A stretch of 64,000 nt of DNA. Source: Sinohyriopsis cumingii (lineage: Eukaryota > Mollusca > Bivalvia > Unionida > Unionidae). Position 1 is the first letter of the stretch. Each line of letters begins with the position of its first letter. This document shows, piece after piece, positions 37,970 through 50,800 of this stretch. Made by a program: the position numbers and the translations under genes. Under the pieces are notes generated by a model. That model made no database searches. It was not told the DNA's origin and saw only the letters and a list, made by a program, of their open reading frames with translations. Location of the stretch: the NCBI GenBank assembly GCA_028554795.2, contig CM068825.1, positions 160,143,398-160,207,397 on the forward strand, written 5' to 3'.

Positions 37970-38265
37970 TAAAATCAACAAATAACTGAAATCTCTAAGT
38001 TACAAAGTGGAACTTTAAGAAGAACTTTCAAGATTGTAAATTAAATCCCAAATAATCCTAAATGTTCTATCACAAGTCCAAAATTATAGAATCAGTTACA
38101 AGAATCTTGAATGTATTGATGCAGCAACAGTCTTCATGTATCACAATGATATAATTCAGAATGCCTTTAAAGGGTCATCAACAGTCCAAAAAGAATCGTT
38201 TCAGTCCAAAAGTTAATTACCGGTAGCACTTTGTAATTCATATGAATTATTTAAATAAATACTTC
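37970..38265 (+). repeat. Dispersed repeat R1, copy 4
   Basis: ATTAAATCCCAAATAATCCT followed by AAATGTTCTATCACAAGTCC, ATAATTCAGAATGCCTTT and the end AGCACTTTGTAATTCATATG. This is the most complete copy for comparison with 6130, 17285, 34375 and 54885. Confidence 0.55.
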
Positions 38266-38538
38266 CTTAAATTATAACTGAACACAGCTTAACGTGATTC
38301 GACTAGAGACATATTAAAATATGAATGAATAATTTTGTTTATCAGAACATTATACAAAAACCAAGGACAAAATAAGATGACAAAGATGCTGGCCATATGT
38401 TCGTTCCCAGAACTTTATTAGGGCAAATAACCGTGTCAAATTGTTTACAATATTATTTTAAAGTACAACCACAGCCCAAGTTTGTTTACAGCTTAAACTA
38501 CAACTTACAGTGATGGATAAAGGTAAGTGTGGTGGTAC

Positions 38539-38541
<3 letters not shown>

Positions 38542-38619
<78 letters not shown>
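38542..38619. repeat. (TA)n microsatellite
   Basis: About 39 uninterrupted TA units. The Ile/Tyr-rich ORFs across it are artefacts. Confidence 0.98.
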
Positions 38620-38622
<3 letters not shown>

Positions 38623-39237
38623 TCACTGTACAAAATCCGAATTCAAGCATCTGATAAATTTCCTGTCAGGACGCAGCAGAATAGAGTATTTCAATGTTCA
38701 GAAATAATCGAATTTACTAACTTAGTAACTTTATGATATTAATTTCATTATACACCACACCTCTTCGGAGGCGATGCATCATAACCGGAGCTCGTGCTCA
38801 TTTCTGTATTTATTTACTAATTACACAAGCCCGAAATTGAAATTCGGAGTGCTTCTTTTCTTATATCTGCGGCTGATCAATGACACACACGAAGGTACTG
38901 TTATGGATTGAACTCTTTTCTTTATATCCGAACTCTTGATTGATCTGTTAAAATGCGTAAATATATCTATATTTATTTGAATTCTCCCTCCCCTCTCTAT
39001 TGTAGTGTGAAATTGTTCTCGGCGGGCATGACAATTTTCGATGAATATCCAACAGTTCCCAATATTTTCCAGCAAAGAATGAAAATCAAATATTTTAGTA
39101 TTTCAAACCTGCCTGTTTATTTGGACCCCCACCGATTTAGAAAGAAAAGCACCAAGGATGTAAAAGATAGTCAAAAGTTATTTCATTCATCGGTTTATAA
39201 TTTATAACCAGATTGTTGCTGGGGGTGTTGATGTATT

Positions 39238-39316
39238 ACGTAGCAACAGGGGATGTAGTCCTATAATGTAAGACATAGCACATGTTGGTTTTGTTTTAGT
39301 ACTATGTCTTACTTTC
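39238..39316. repeat. Hairpin repeat with GTAAGACATAG arms, copy 1
   Basis: ACAGGGGATGTAGTCCTATA then ATGTAAGACATAGCAC..., and AGTACTATGTCTTACTTT closing the inverted arm (GTAAGACATAG against CTATGTCTTAC). The same layout recurs at 40022-40100. Confidence 0.65.
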
Positions 39317-39339
39317 CAAATAACGGCCGTATATAGCGT

Positions 39340-39364
39340 GTTCCGATGTCAATGACATCGGAAC
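39340..39364. repeat. Perfect 12+1+12 palindrome
   Basis: GTTCCGATGTCA, one A, then TGACATCGGAAC. It is exact over 24 paired bases in an AT-rich intergenic region, 24 bp after hairpin copy 1. Confidence 0.95.
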
Positions 39365-39967
39365 GAGTAGTCAAAGTTTCGGGAATATCTCGCACATTTG
39401 GCACCATATATCGACACTCTTCCACTAAGTTATGTGTAATTAATATACTTACTGTGCTGTCTTTATCCTGGCAAAATGAAAATATGACACTAGCAAATGG
39501 ATGCACTTTTATGTTCTGTTGACATACATTTTAATTTGTTACAATGCAACTGTAGTCGAGGTATGCCAAAGTATGTTTAAGTAGGTTCATGTGGCGGATT
39601 TGTTTCTTGAACGAAACGAAATGTTGCTTTCCAGTTCCAATAGGCATAATATATTTTTATTAATTTCATTAAAGAATAATATTTTAACATAACCTGATTT
39701 CGGCATTCCCGGCTTTCATCGCTTTCCAGTAAACTGAAATGTAGGCCAACGAAACTTGAAAACAGGTCCATTTCTTTTGTGAGAATTTGAATTTATTAGA
39801 GAAAAGACATTAGAGTAAGTAAAGTCTGATTAAAACATTATGACTTTACTTTGTAGAAAAGCGCCATTATTTTAGTTGCCAGTTGTGTGAAATATTCCTG
39901 AAAATTTGACTTTCGTTACAATGTTAGTTGACATCAAAACACACTACACAGTGCTGTTAGTTAGGCA

Positions 39968-40100
39968 GTAAGACCCTGATGCCCAAAACATAAATATCAG
40001 CATCAAGGTCTTACATGTAGGACTACAGGGGATGTTGTCCTACAACATAAGACGTGTCATGTGATACTTTGTTTTGGTGCTACGTCTTACTGTATAAATA
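39968..40100. repeat. Hairpins of the GTAAGAC type, copy 2 and a relative
   Basis: First, GTAAGACCCTGATGC and GCATCAAGGTCTTAC form 15-bp arms with one mismatch around a 16-base loop. Then ACAGGGGATGTTGTCCTACA, ACATAAGACGT... and GCTACGTCTTACTGT repeat the arrangement at 39238-39316 with compensating changes (ATAGTAC against GTAGCAC). Confidence 0.65.
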
Positions 40101-40119
40101 ATGTTTTGTGTCTCATCCT

Positions 40120-40300
40120 CGTCCCTTTGTTCATCAGTGACCTACCTGCGAGTGTCAAATCCAACAAAGACTCATTGCAGATGACTCTCTGTTCTACTGG
40201 GAAATAAATACTCCTTTGGTAAGATCCTACATGAAGAGGTGAACTGACAGCCCACTGGGAAATAACTTGGGGGATGTCATTCCACCCACAGGGGCTCGTA
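40120..40300 (+). pseudogene. Possible LINE reverse-transcriptase scrap
   Basis: Plus-strand reading gives ISDLPASVKSNKDSLQMTLC and, in a shifted frame, LGGCHSTHRG / WGMSFHP-like sequence, recalling the INDLP..V.S....FADD.. and W.M.F...KC blocks of LINE RTs. It is very decayed. Confidence 0.4.
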
Positions 40301-41290
40301 TTGTTGCTTTCAATTTACCTTTCATACATGTACTATATAATTGCTACAAGGGAGGATACTTCTCTCCTTTCTTGCACGAGCTAATTAAGAATAAACGCTG
40401 ATATTTCAAGCTACGCTTTTTACTTGCTTAGTAAATTTGGTACCCATATTTAGGTCAGGCATTTGACTGTATCCCTATCCAAAGTTTGACTTAATTCGGT
40501 ACTTTTAAGGAATGCCAGGCCATTTTCCCATGCTATTGCTCCACATGGCCCTGATCATGCTTGCTAAATATGCAAGTACAACCTGCTGGAATGCAATGCT
40601 GTCCTCTCATTGGTTAAAAGAAAATGACTTGCTGCATTTATTTATAACTTATTTTCAGTTGGCCAATGAGAAGCCAGTAAGACCTAGTGATTCTCAGGGC
40701 TATGCCAGTTGAAATTCATTATCTTATCAGTGCTATAGTCCATAAATCAGGCTAATGTACATGATGTGAATTCCCATTGTAGTGCCAACATTAAGGTAGT
40801 GACTTGATGAGAAACAGACTTTATCTAGCTTTCCTCTGAGAGGCATAAAGTTATCCTGATGTTATAAAAGAAAAGTAATCCAGTGAGTTATAAGCAATTG
40901 AACTGAACTTCTTTTTATTGCTGGATTTTGTTTTGTGAGGGGAGAAAATATCAACTTGCAAAATTTTATTTCTACTGGCATTGTTAAAAACCTTTTACTT
41001 TTATTAATCTATACTGTAAATATGTGAATCTTAGCATGAAAAGGGACCTAAATAATTTGCTGTCAGTTTTAGTTGTAGGTATTACGGGATGAACTTGCAC
41101 AAATCCCAAAGTGAGCAGCCAGGTTTGCTACAGCCAGTTATGACAATACACCAGGAAGTATGATTTCAGTATTGAATGATTTGTCTTCGAAGCCCTGGAA
41201 CTAAATCTAGCACATATATACAGAAATGCAAACTGCTTGTTTAGTCCCTGAGCAGTCACATTATACATGCTGTAAACAATAGTTCATGGA

Positions 41291-41608
41291 CTGCTCTGGT
41301 GGCCTAGTGGTTAGAGCATACGTCCCAGATGCGAGAGGTCATGGGTTTGATCCTTGGCTTAGTTGTACCAAAAACTTCTAAAAATGGTACTAACAGCTGC
41401 CTTGCTAGGCACTTAGCATTAAGAGGTTAGTGTTAGGACTGGTTGGCCTTGTGTCAGGATAATGTGACTGGGTGGGACATCATCCTACATGTCTGCGCCA
41501 TGATGTCCCAGTGCTAGACATCACTATAAACTGCCACATGGCAGACATCATAGTGATATGACTGGAAAATTGTTAAATCTATGTTAAAAATCTAAATCAC
41601 ACACACAT
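41291..41608 (+). mobile_element. SINE family B (tRNA-derived), full length
   Basis: It starts CTGCTCTGGTGGCCTAGTGG (tRNA A-box side), with B-box GGGTTTGATCC, the body ACTAACAGCTGCCTTGCTAG... and the 3' part ATGTCTGCGCCATGATGTCC, and ends in an ACACACAC tail. No clear target-site duplication. Other copies: 59304-59405 (5' part), 59489-59818, 60976-61292, 55737-55876 (3' part). Confidence 0.9.
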
Positions 41609-42404
41609 GGTTGTATAATAGACATCTTTGCGCCTGGTTTGATTCTGGCACAACAGGACCTATTGTATACTGTAACAAGGACCTGGCTTCGGTGGATATT
41701 ATGTAGAAATCAGCAGTTTGAAATCCATAGTCAAAACATTCAGATATAATACTGACATAATTAACATCTAATAAGGATGTTGATTTAAAATCCAGGCTGG
41801 AGAAAGGTCATTCAGAGGGGTTTCTTTATTGGCTGGGTGCTGGGTGATTTATCCGGCTACTTTTACTTTATCCTCTTTTTTTTAAAAAAAATTAATTAAC
41901 CCTGTATGGGGAGGTTCCTCAAATCCCATACATTCTTTGGCAAGTCAGCCTCCAATGTTATATCTAATGGAAGGCCCTGTTTCATATTACAGAAAGTGAT
42001 GTGACGTGAAGCATGTTATCACCTAAGTCATCAGGAACTTCACATTTTTTTTAGCTTCCTTCCAATTCAGAATTGTATTGATAGTTAAAAACTCAATCTT
42101 ATTCTTAGAATTCAATTAACTGCATATAAGCTTAGTATCATTTTGATTTATACAACAATATCGCTAAAAATGCTGCGGACTGCACTGTTTGTAGCTGATA
42201 ACATTCATCTGGTTTAGTGATTGGGATTGAACAAGAGTAGCTGATTACCAATAGTTGTGGTGGACCTTCACTGTCACTCATGCCACTGCTAGAACAGTTA
42301 ACCTATAAAGAAAGAGCTTTTGAGTACATCATTATCATAGGTCTTAACTGGTTCATTTTTTTATATTTTTCCTGAGAGTAATTTTGCATTACACTATTCT
42401 TCAG

Positions 42405-42635
42405 ATGGAGAAGCATTCAGGTTATACATTTTGGAGGACCAAACTGAAGTCATGCAGGTATATTGTTGCTCCAATGGTGGATCAGAGTGAGCTAGCATGG
42501 CGAATGTTGAGTCGTCGTTATGGAGCTGAGCTTGGGTATACACCAATGTTACACTCCTCAGTGTTTATCAGGGATGAGCGTTATCGACAAGAGGGTCTTC
42601 AGTCTTGTCCAGAAGATCGCCCACTGATTGTTCAG
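42405..42635 (+). CDS. DUS1L: DUS1L exon with start codon and FMN-site motif
   Basis: The acceptor ATTCTTCAG ends at 42404 and the ATG follows directly, so a 5'-UTR exon probably lies upstream; I could not locate it. The 77 codons contain [20 protein letters not shown] and TPMLHSSVF, both diagnostic of Dus1, and end at IVQ before a GTAATT donor. The first ATG of the exon aligns with the start of the vertebrate protein, which supports it as the initiator; an in-frame ATG at 42384 lies in the intron side of the acceptor and is less likely. Confidence 0.93.
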
Positions 42636-44765
42636 GTAATTGTTGTCCTTTTGTAAAGTAAAAGTTTACACTGTTTGATCCCTGCTTGTCTTGTGATGGA
42701 ATTTGGTTGGAAGGTTTTTAAAAGCACGTTTAGCACATTGTTGGCTTTGTTTTGACAAGGAAATGGGAGTTAATGACCTGTCCCAAGGACACACAAAAGT
42801 AGATGACCTTGGTGGATGTTGAACCCACAACACTTGGATAACAAGTCAGACACTCTACCTACTGAGCTGTATGTATTCAATAGTTTATAGTTAATTAAGA
42901 TAAGTATTCTACACATTTTAGGATAAAAAGATATGAGAAAATAATCTTTGCATGTATGTAAAAATCATGTTTTGCACTGGATTCTGATTATACATGGAGG
43001 TACATGTACCTGTCATAGAGAACTCTAGACATTGACATTTTATTCACGACGACTCTAATTTTTAGTATGTCTTTAGTATAAAAAAAAAGTTGTGGATTAT
43101 GTTATTCATGACTCTGTTTTTCCTTGAGTTGTTCTCACTTTCACACATGAATTTGTTGACATCTCTGTGGAACTCCTAAGTATTTTTAAAAAAAGGAAAA
43201 ACTTCTGAATCTACTGAAAAAAATGGATTAGCTGCATAATCTTTGGTTGCTTTGCCAGAGCATTAGTTTCCTGAAGAACATTTTGTATGTTGCCCTGCAT
43301 TGAGATGTGGGAACTTTATAGTAATCACCTTTTACATCCATCCACCTGCATGTTAGTCCATCTGACAATCAATTCACACTTCTTGTCACCAGGTCAGCAA
43401 CCATTGCATATAAAGGCATGCCATTCGGTTGGTGAATTGCCAGTTATCGATTTGAATAATCATTGCCAGCATTCAGTTCCTGTTTGAATGTTTGCTGTGG
43501 TGGCATCATGAAGTGTTTACTATCATTGCTGCTGACACGGGTTGATTAAGAAGCCATGAAATCAGAATTTCAACCAAATTCAGTAAGTAATTGTGACCAC
43601 TCAGACTTGTATATAGATTTAAATTCTAGTTTGCTGAATTGTTAAGCCTCATAATCCATATAAAGAGTATGGCATATTTTTATTTGCTGAAGTATGGACT
43701 GATAGAAGAGGTATTCTCAAACTAATTTTCTACATTGATTAAGCATTAATAACCATTCTGAAGATGGTGCAAACTTCATAAAACATCTTGACTTGAGTAA
43801 GGTTCTTAGAAATACTTGCAGGTATCACCATGATGGTTAATCACATTTATAATGACTACATTGAAATCAAATGAAAAGATAAAACTGAAACATAAATTTT
43901 ACATTATAAGACTAATTTAATTGATATTTATTCACTAAGGTGTTATCACCAGTAGGCATCACTGATATTTTAATTGATCAGTATTTTGTAGTATATTGTT
44001 ATTTGCAGTGTACGGTGAATTTTTATGGGAAATTGAACAAAATATAATACTTATTAAAAGTTGCATTATTTCATATCTATTTTAAGACTCTAACATCAAT
44101 GTTCAGGAATATAGCAGGTTTCAACTTACCAGTTTTAGTAGTGACCTTATGTTCCACAAACAGGTCATATCTTTTGGATATTTTTAATATGCAGGTTTGC
44201 GAGATATCCTGAAATGCTGAAATGAGGGAGCATGGTACTTTGATTTCAAATTATGCCAACCTGCCATCAAATATGCTACTGCTTTTAAACACAAAAATAT
44301 TCATTAAAACAACATTAGGTCAAAAAAGTGTTCTTCAGAATTTGACCAGACTTGGGCAGAAAGCATCCTGGCATTGCCTATCAACATCAGATAATTGAGG
44401 CTGATGTGCCATAAAATATTGGCCAAGATACACTAAATAGAAAAATCTTTTCATAATATATGGAGTAAATTTATTCAGATAACATCGTTCTGACACAGAC
44501 TTCGTGGACAACTACTCTTGTGGCAGATGTCAAAGGAAGTGAGCAATCCCAGGCCAAATTGGGCATTTTGCATTTTTTTTCTTCAGTTCTGTGGAAATGA
44601 TCCAGAAACCTTTCTGAAGGCAGCCAAGTTAGCCGAAGATCACTGTGATGCAATTGATATAAACCTTGGATGTCCTCAGTCTATTGCCAAAAAGGGACAT
44701 TATGGGGCATTTTTGGAAGATGAATGGGACCTTATTACAAGGATAAGTAAGTTTCATTCCAATGA

Positions 44766-44832
<67 letters not shown>

Positions 44833-47800
44833 ACACAAGATTTTTTGTATACCTTCATCCATTTTGTATGCCTCTATTAGTTTTTTGATACCATTCTTCA
44901 TTATATATACAATACCAAAATGAGAGACACACTTTTGATCAGACAGATTGGTTACACATTTGTTGCCTGTGAGACATAGGTGTCACTTCACCCATAGCAT
45001 CGTTGTTAGTATAACCAAATTATTTTGGCATTGAGCTCATTTTCTCTGAAACTGCTGTAGGAAACTTGATGTGTGCATTCACTGTGATGGATACTGCTTG
45101 TCACAGCTAAAAGGAGTTCAGCATGTTAAACTGTGTTTGTGTGTACTCATTTCATTTCACTTCCATACATTGATAAACATTTTTCTGACCATTTTCTTCA
45201 GTGTAACATACAACATTTGAGTGTATAGTTATGTGGCTTTGTCTATGAATTCATTATGCTGAGTACTGCATCATTGCATCAGTAGTAGCACCTTTATTTG
45301 TGCTTTGAACATATTGTCTGATCACATTAACATTAGAAAATAGACTCAAATACTACTTGAATCTGGTCTTCCTGGAAAGATGAAAATTGTTGTCGTTCCT
45401 ATCTGAATCATATATAGACAAAGGGAAGAAACTTCTTGAGCTTACCTCCCCATGCCTCTGCTAGCTGGTCTCCAATATACTACATTATTCTGTTCATGTT
45501 TTCACTTTGATATCATCAACATCACATTACATTACATCTCATAACCCTTCAGTTTTCATCATTAAATCTCTCCATCTCCCTGGAAAGTCAGGATATTGAT
45601 AATTAAGGTTGCTTCAAGGCCTTGGTATCTTTAAATTTTTCGTTTTGATGGGTACTTTGTAGTTTTCAAAGTATGTCTTTAATCTTGTAGTTGCAGACAG
45701 CATTGTTGATACTCACTGTTTTGTATATTTTTCGTGTGGGCACAGCTTTCATGTATACTTTAATTTAAAACATTATAAATGAAAGCTGTGTCCACAAGAA
45801 AAATGAGTGCAGTTATTGAAATAGTTTGTAATTTCAGGTTCTGATTTACTGTCTTTTCCATTTATTTTGTCATTTTTCATTGTTGTTTTAGTTGTACAGT
45901 GCTTACTCAATGTTTGAAGTACACAGAATCTAATGTCTTTGAGGACACATCAGATGAACCTCATCTGTGTCATCTTCCTTGCAGTGTTTGTAGAACATGG
46001 TCAGAGGGGAGACATATTTTGGAAGGGTCATTGAGCCATGCTACTTCCTGCCCCAGTTGCAGCTCTAGTTACAGATAGGATAACTTGTTTGGAGATGACA
46101 GTGCAGTCACTGCTTTGGAGGTGTTTGTAACCCACATTTCATAACATCTTGATTACATGAGATTTTCCTCTCGCATTTTGGCTGCTATGTCCAAGGATGG
46201 GCGAATACCATTTTAGTCCAGGTGCATGGGGTTTGATGTCAACCTGACATATTAGTATTTCCAACTATCTCGCCGTCCACTTTAGTTTTAGTTGCCAACC
46301 AGCCACCCATCTGTTTAAAACCAGAGCTCATTCAGAAAAACAAGCTATGCCACAAACCAGCAAACCACAATATTGTATACAGTATTTTATGGGAACGCAT
46401 AAAACATGCCTGTCTGCAATGCCATTTTGCTGGCAGTCCAGCCCCCTCCCATTATGCCAAGACAAGACACAAATCAGCTGTCCCAATCTTATAGGGCATA
46501 TTAAGGAGACCCATAGAACTGGTCCATCCAAATGGTCACCCACCTAGCTGCTCCAGCATTGCAAACCATGCCAACAATCCAGGCTTACATTTTATCAACC
46601 CATACCACTGGTCTGTCATGTGGAATTTAACCATATCACTGCCCACCCAACCATCCAGCTGCCCACATGTCCAACCATTCCAGAGACACAACCCATCTGC
46701 ATGTTCAGTTGTTAGATCTGATATTGATGACCAAATAAGCCAGTTGATAATATCACTTCTTCAGGTGAGTGCATTGAAAACCTTGGCTTCCTCCATTCCC
46801 ATAATGGAAAGGACATCGCCCATTTGTATAGACACTTTTTAATGATTAGGAGGACAAATCCTTCCATTGTCTGCAGCAGTTAGTGAAGATTAATGAGATT
46901 GATCATCTATCAGACAAAATCCAAGACTCAGAAAACCGCAAGATCTTCTTGGAAAACCATTTGCCAGTGTCCTTCTCTTCCCACTGGTTCTGTACCCACT
47001 GGGATACTTATCACACAGAGGTCCTTAGTGTGGATAAGAGGAGATCTTGTGGTTGCTGAATATGACCATCAGCATTCTGTAAGTTTCTTTGTTTCGCATT
47101 CCTATTTGGACTCCAACTGAGCCAATGTTTTTCATGAAATTCATCAGGAGTAACCAGCTTTCTGGAAATGAAACCATCAGTTGTGTTAACTGCATAGATG
47201 GGTCATCCTTATGCACGGATTAGCTTTGTAATGTTCAACAACTTTGTCATGGTGACTGACACCCATAAAAGCGACTCATTTGCCTAACCTCTGTGCCTTG
47301 TTCTGGGACATTCTGCACAGGTACTCTTTAGCACAAGATTACCATTCAGCTCAGACACATTCCTGGCAGGCTCAGCATCCTGGCCAACTTTTAACTTAAG
47401 ATCTTTTATTGGATTTGTGATGAGGTGGAACTACATACAGCACACCTGATCTCCAGACTTGCCAACACTTGATTTTGCCGTAAGTCTTACGAAAGTTACC
47501 CTTAAAATACAGACTTGTGGCATACTAGCAAAAACTACGGAAAAATGATCGTTGCTGAAAAACTCTGATAATTGATTCATCTGTGTTTTATTTGGATCTG
47601 GGTTTCATCTTTGAATTAGTGAAATTAGTCCGGTAATCAGACTAACTTTACAGCAGCACCCCAGACGCTTTAAACTGCACCTATTTGTTCATGCAAAGCG
47701 TCTGCATGATCAGTCTGTTGATTATAGAATTTTTAAAAATGGCATCCAGAAAGCAATGCATGTTTAAGACAAAAGGGAAAATAAGCTTCTAGAAAAGTGT

Positions 47801-50800
47801 TAATAATCAACACAGAAGAATAAAAAGGAGTATTCAGATTCTTGTGAATAAAAGCCAGAAAGGACACAGTTAATGCTTATTGGACATCACATGCCAGTTT
47901 TGAGTATGTCTCGTGGCGGGAGATATGATTGCCATCGTCATGTGTTATGGAAAAGAAATTCCAAGAATTATGTCAGGTTGAGAGATAGCTACAAGCCATT
48001 GAGCTGCATAGAGTTTGGAACTAGAGTTTGTGCAACTGTACTAGTGGTAAATAAAGTCTATGCATACTTTACAAACTTTTCAGTTGAAATAATGTTTATT
48101 GTCAATGCGTCAAACTTTTAATTATGTTTTCCAGCTTTACAATCACAGTTATTGATATTTTGTTACACCTTACTGAAAACTGGTCAATCTTATGGAAAAA
48201 AATCAACTGCCTTACTGAGATGGACTCGTCAGGGTTGGCAGGTCTGGATCTCCAGTCACAGGCCTAGATAATCCTTGTTACATTCCTTACCAGTCTGGGG
48301 TTCCTGTTAAACGAGGGCAAATCTTACATAGTACTATCTCAGTAGATATCTCTTCATCTAGGTATGGAGTTCAGTACACAGGCAAAGTATATCTCCCTAA
48401 GGAACCTGCATTGAAAATCCTAGCAATGGTGGCTTCTTTACTTTTGAGGAATACTCTTTTATCATGGGTATTTCTAGGCTTGCATATCAATTTTCTAGAG
48501 ATTAAGGACATTTTTAAAGCCTTTCACTGGCAACAGGAATATTTAAATGAAAGGGAGTCCTGATTCTGTCTGACAACTCGAGGCAGAACCAGGTCCCTAG
48601 ACCTTTGCTTCCTGGCATGGGACTAAAGTGATGTCATAATAAACAAATCCATGTACAAGTCGACATATTCTGGGACGACTAAAGATACTTGTTAATTCTT
48701 TGTCCTGGAACAGTCAACTAATGCAGATAAAATGGTCTCTCCATTCCTTGGTTTTCACTCAGATATGTGCCTGATGGGACTGTTGGTGGACCAGTTTGTG
48801 ACCAGGTGGCACAACAAACTCCCAATCTTTATCTCCAGTCCTGGATCCAAAAGCCTGGGCAATCAGTACTCTATTGATAGATTAGAGCAGCCTTGATGAT
48901 TACTCCTGCCCTTCAACACCTGAGATTCCTAAGGTGATACAGAAAGCAAGAGAATCAGTGTGAAGTTGTAGATCAATGACCTCATCAATCTCATAATGGA
49001 AACTCTCTGCAAATTTGGGATTTTCCATCGTCTACTCAAACAACCATGGTGGCAGTTGTTTCTTCCCTACCCGGAGCTACTGAACCTGCACGTCTGGATC
49101 ATATTAAACAGGCACTCAGAAATAAACAGCTCTCACAACCAGTTGTGAGGAGAATGGCTCATGCATGAAGGTCCTCCACTCTGAAAGCTTACAAAGGCAA
49201 ATGGCAAATTTTCATTTGGTGGTGTACAAAAGAACACATCATACCTCTTCTGGCATCTATACCGCAAATAGCTAATTTCCTTCTGGTTCTTCGAAGATAG
49301 AAAGTTAGCACCAAGTATGATAAAAGGTTACTGTTTCATGATTGCTGACACCTTTTGTCATCATGGAAGAGAGGATATCAGAAAAAACATTACTTGTCCA
49401 ACTTTGAGTATACACGTGCAAAAATAACTTTTACTAGATTTGTGGGTGGAAAGTTTTTTCCCCTGTTCGAAGCCACTCTTTGACAGATGGAGTCCTCTCC
49501 AGTTGGGTTATCCAGAAGCTGGCCCACATACCCTATATTTCCCTCCACCTCCTAGCAATTCTCCAAAGGTATTATGATTGAGTAATATATTTAAAGAAGA
49601 AGCCACTTTTTCCTAGTAATATATGTTTCTTCAAATATACTTACCCAATCATAATATACATACACCCTCCCCATAGTTACATCCATAGAAAGCATGCCTT
49701 AGTCTCCATTAGTAACTGAGATATTCACAGGTTTTGCCACCAAACCTTATACCAATGGGAGATCACTCTGCCTGACCACCAACTAGGTGGGCAGATAACT
49801 TTTAGCTTCTTTTAGCTGGATTTGCGAGATAGCAGTAGATATCCTAAGGTAAATATTCTTGAAGGAACGTATTTTATTAGGAACAATTTGTTTTTATTTT
49901 TTCACAAATACCATGCATCATGTCAAAATACACTCTGCTTGTCCAACTACAAAATAAATTTTTCCCAGCAAAAGTACTTTTTAGTATATAATTAAAAAAA
50001 ATTCATTCAATATAAACACATTTATGCTCATGCTGCTTTTATATTTACAAATATTTCAAGGTTTTATCTAGTAGGCATGATTACTATCTGGTATATTTAA
50101 TAAAGGGAAATTGTTTAGCTGGAATAAATGAGGATTACATGCATGACTTTGTCCTTAATAGTATGTTAAATAAATGTATAAATGGTCTAGCTGCTGGGTA
50201 ACTGACTGGGGAGAGTAGAGCTGGGTTGCTGAAGAAGGGATTTGGGGTTAGTGATGGGAAGAGTAGGTGTGGGAATTGGTATTGGTGAGCCATTGAAGTT
50301 GAGTAGTTAAAATTTCTTTGACATGTCCTAGACTTTTCTTTGTTTCATATATAATTAGCAGAGATTACTTCAGCTGTACAAGTAGAGCTCTCCAAAGATT
50401 TTCTTACTGTTTTATCAGAGACTTATTTCTTTCAAAGCACTTGATTCCAGTTTATAGAAACCCAAGACTAAGAGTCTAGAAGCAGAAACTGAAAGTACCC
50501 ATTTTAGAAAGATGTAACAAGACCCAGAGAAATTTATTGCAGGTGGGACTTTCAGCAGAAGAGCTTGCAGAACTAGAGTAACCTCCTCTACATTTGCTTC
50601 GTGCACCTGCATTAACATTGCATGTTTATTTTTGTTGCAGGGCATCATGTCCCAAGCTGTTATATTGCTGATTGATACTTTTCAGCAAAACAGTTGCATA
50701 GGAGAGCTTGCTACGTTTACTTCTCCTTACTTTCATATTGTCTCTTTGTCATTGCTTCATAGAATTGTCTCAGAATTATTGCCATGTTTCTTGTTTTGTA

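Noticed and set aside
38510-38736. Ile-Tyr repeat ORFs suggesting a membrane peptide
   Set aside because: Pure translation of a (TA)n microsatellite; the same applies at 44769-44828.
45400-46560. Possible 5' half of DIRS-like copy 2 (GGGAAG..TACCTCCCC-like words)
   Set aside because: Only short word similarity to DIRS ends; no coding block could be aligned, so the element start was left uncertain.
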